The notes beneath the pieces were generated by a model that saw nothing but the letters and a program-made list of their open reading frames with translations, was not told the DNA's origin and ran no database searches. 6,333 nucleotides of DNA from Candidatus Competibacteraceae bacterium (GTDB lineage: Bacteria; Pseudomonadota; Gammaproteobacteria; Competibacterales; Competibacteraceae), in the NCBI GenBank assembly GCA_020444985.1, contig JAGRHK010000101.1, forward strand, positions 1 to 6,333, in the 5' to 3' direction. Below, piece after piece: positions 5,011 to 6,333 of the stretch. Positions within the stretch are counted from its first letter, which is position 1. Every line of letters begins with the position of its first letter. The position numbers and the translations under genes are program-made.

Positions 5011-6333
5011 ATGGCGCAACCTCCCCACCTCGCAGTAGCCGGACATACTTTGCGACGGCTCGTTTTCTTTTTGCTGGTGATTTTGACGTCACTGATCGCG
5101 CTGGGTTTGCTGGTCAGCGTGTTTCAAACCGACGGCTTCAGTCCGATGGAATTGCTGTTGCTGTTCCTGTACGCGATCCTGTTTGCCTGGATTTGTATCT
5201 CCTTCTGGACTGCTTTCATGGGTTTCTGGGTGATTCTTTTCGGGCGCGACCGCTGGGCGATTTCCCGTCAACCGCCGGATATCCCTTCCGATTCCATTAC
5301 GTCGCCACCGCACACAGCGATTTTGATGCCGATTTATAACGAGGACTCGAAACGGGTCTTTGCCGGGTTGCGCGCCATTCACCAGTCGTTGGCGGAAGTG
5401 GGTCAACTCGACAATTTTGATTTCTTTATCCTCAGCGACACTCGCGATCCAGAGGTCTGGGTTGAGGAAGAACTGCGCTGGCAGGACATGGTGCAGGCGC
5501 TGGATGGCAAGGGCCGCATTTTCTACCGCAACCGACCGGAGAACACCAGCCGCAAGAGCGGCAACCTGGAGGACTTTTGCACGCGCTGGGGTGGGCGGTA
5601 CCGCTATATGGTCGTACTGGACGCCGACAGCATCATGCAAGGCCGAACGCTGGCGGAAATGGTGCGACTGATGGAGTTGCATCCGCATGTCGCACTGATC
5701 CAGACCCCGCCTGTCCCGATCAATCGCGAATCGCTGTTTGCCCGGATTTTACAATTCGCCAGCAGTCTCTATGGGCGCATGTTCACCGCCGGGCTGAATT
5801 ACTGGCAACTCGGCGAGAGCAACTACTGGGGTCACAACGCCATTATCCGTATTCAGCCGTTCCTCGACCATTGCGGCTTGCCCAAATTGCCAGGCCGCGA
5901 ACCGTTCGGCGGCGAGATTCTCAGCCACGACTTCGTAGAAGCCGCACTGTTGCGTCGGGCTGGCTGGGAAGTGTGGCTAGCCTATGATCTGGAAGGCAGT
6001 TACGAAGAAATCCCGCCGACGCTGATCGACTACGCCAAGCGCGACCGTCGCTGGTGTCAGGGCAATTTGCAACATCTGCGACTGGCCTTCGCTCGCGGTT
6101 TCAATTCACTAAGCCGGCTGCATTTTCTCATGGGCGTGATGTCTTACGCCGCTTCGCCGCTGTGGTTACTGTTTCTGATCGTGACTGGGATCGAGGCGTT
6201 CCTTCAGACCCAGCAGGAACTCGTTTATTTCTTTGGCGAAAACTGGATGCCAGTTTGGCCCGTATCGTTCGCGGTCGAGATGACCACAGTGTTGCTGGTG
6301 ACCCTGGCCATGCTGTTTTTGCCGAAATTGCTG
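5011..6333 (+). CDS. opgH: OpgH, membrane glucosyltransferase for periplasmic glucans (partial, 3' end beyond window)
   Basis: 441 codons are open to the window edge; the family is roughly 600-850 residues, so the C-terminal part is missing. OpgH is an inner-membrane GT2-family enzyme that builds linear beta-1,2-glucan from UDP-glucose. Two transmembrane helices lie at about 18-37 and 47-75. The cytoplasmic catalytic domain follows, with MPIYNED (106-112), ILSD ending at Asp143, VLDADS with the DxD aspartates 204 and 206, QLGESNYWGHNAI, SHDFVEAA with the likely catalytic base Asp307, and RDRRWCQGN (344-352). Further helices occur at about 371-399 and 420-440. Only about 17 residues precede the first helix. 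E. coli OpgH has well over 100 there, a region reported to inhibit FtsZ, so that function is not expected here. A weak GGAA lies 7-8 nt before the ATG. The small gene ends 109 nt upstream, with a repeat, a hairpin and a mini-ORF in the gap. Cotranscription with opgG is likely. Confidence 0.95.
   Translation, partial: MAQPPHLAVAGHTLRRLVFFLLVILTSLIALGLLVSVFQTDGFSPMELLLLFLYAILFAWICISFWTAFMGFWVILFGRDRWAISRQPPDIPSDSITSPPHTAILMPIYNEDSKRVFAGLRAIHQSLAEVGQLDNFDFFILSDTRDPEVWVEEELRWQDMVQALDGKGRIFYRNRPENTSRKSGNLEDFCTRWGGRYRYMVVLDADSIMQGRTLAEMVRLMELHPHVALIQTPPVPINRESLFARILQFASSLYGRMFTAGLNYWQLGESNYWGHNAIIRIQPFLDHCGLPKLPGREPFGGEILSHDFVEAALLRRAGWEVWLAYDLEGSYEEIPPTLIDYAKRDRRWCQGNLQHLRLAFARGFNSLSRLHFLMGVMSYAASPLWLLFLIVTGIEAFLQTQQELVYFFGENWMPVWPVSFAVEMTTVLLVTLAMLFLPKLL

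Noticed and set aside
5089..5688. Minus-strand 199-codon ORF
   Set aside because: It lies wholly antisense to opgH, whose frame is strongly supported by glucosyltransferase motifs.
1..6333. CRISPR array, insertion sequence, tRNA or rRNA, phage or defence system
   Set aside because: No spaced direct repeats, transposase, terminal repeats, cloverleaf or rRNA-like sequence was seen; the window looks like ordinary chromosomal genes.

Overview
This 6.3 kb window looks like chromosomal DNA of a Gram-negative proteobacterium, most likely a gammaproteobacterium. The main evidence is an opgG/opgH pair, which makes osmoregulated periplasmic glucans (OPGs) and is a proteobacterial trait. Both proteins resemble the enterobacterial versions closely at motif level. 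Base composition is moderately GC-rich in genes and AT-rich between them. A member of the Competibacteraceae or a relative is a guess only; nothing here settles the genus.

Layout. Positions 1-262 hold no gene I can support. They contain a GC-rich hairpin terminator facing leftward genes (91-114) and a perfect AT-rich inverted repeat (216-244). Two leftward genes follow: an MmgE/PrpD-family protein (263-1591) and, upstream of it, a stand-alone CHAD-domain protein (1671-2618). They are 79 nt apart and may be cotranscribed. A 184-nt AT-rich divergent intergenic region (2619-2802) separates them from a rightward cluster: opgG (2803-4410), an unrecognised 169-residue gene overlapping its end (4392-4901), a 109-nt gap with repeats and a hairpin, and opgH (5011 onward). 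opgH is still open at the window's right edge.

How the genes work together. OpgH is expected to be the inner-membrane glucosyltransferase that makes the beta-1,2-glucan backbone from UDP-glucose. OpgG is expected to be the periplasmic GH186-family partner that processes the emerging glucan. The small gene between them is translationally coupled to opgG. It lies just before an OpgH that lacks the long cytoplasmic N-terminus of the E. coli protein, so it is the main unknown of the window. The CHAD protein (polyphosphate-associated family) and the PrpD-like protein have no evident link to glucan synthesis beyond adjacency.

The small-scale structure is rich. A 9-bp triplication carries the opgG stop codon and the early codons of the next gene. 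A 7-bp tandem repeat, a two-tier hairpin and a seven-codon mini-ORF lie ahead of opgH. A 10-bp duplication covers the CHAD gene's start codon.
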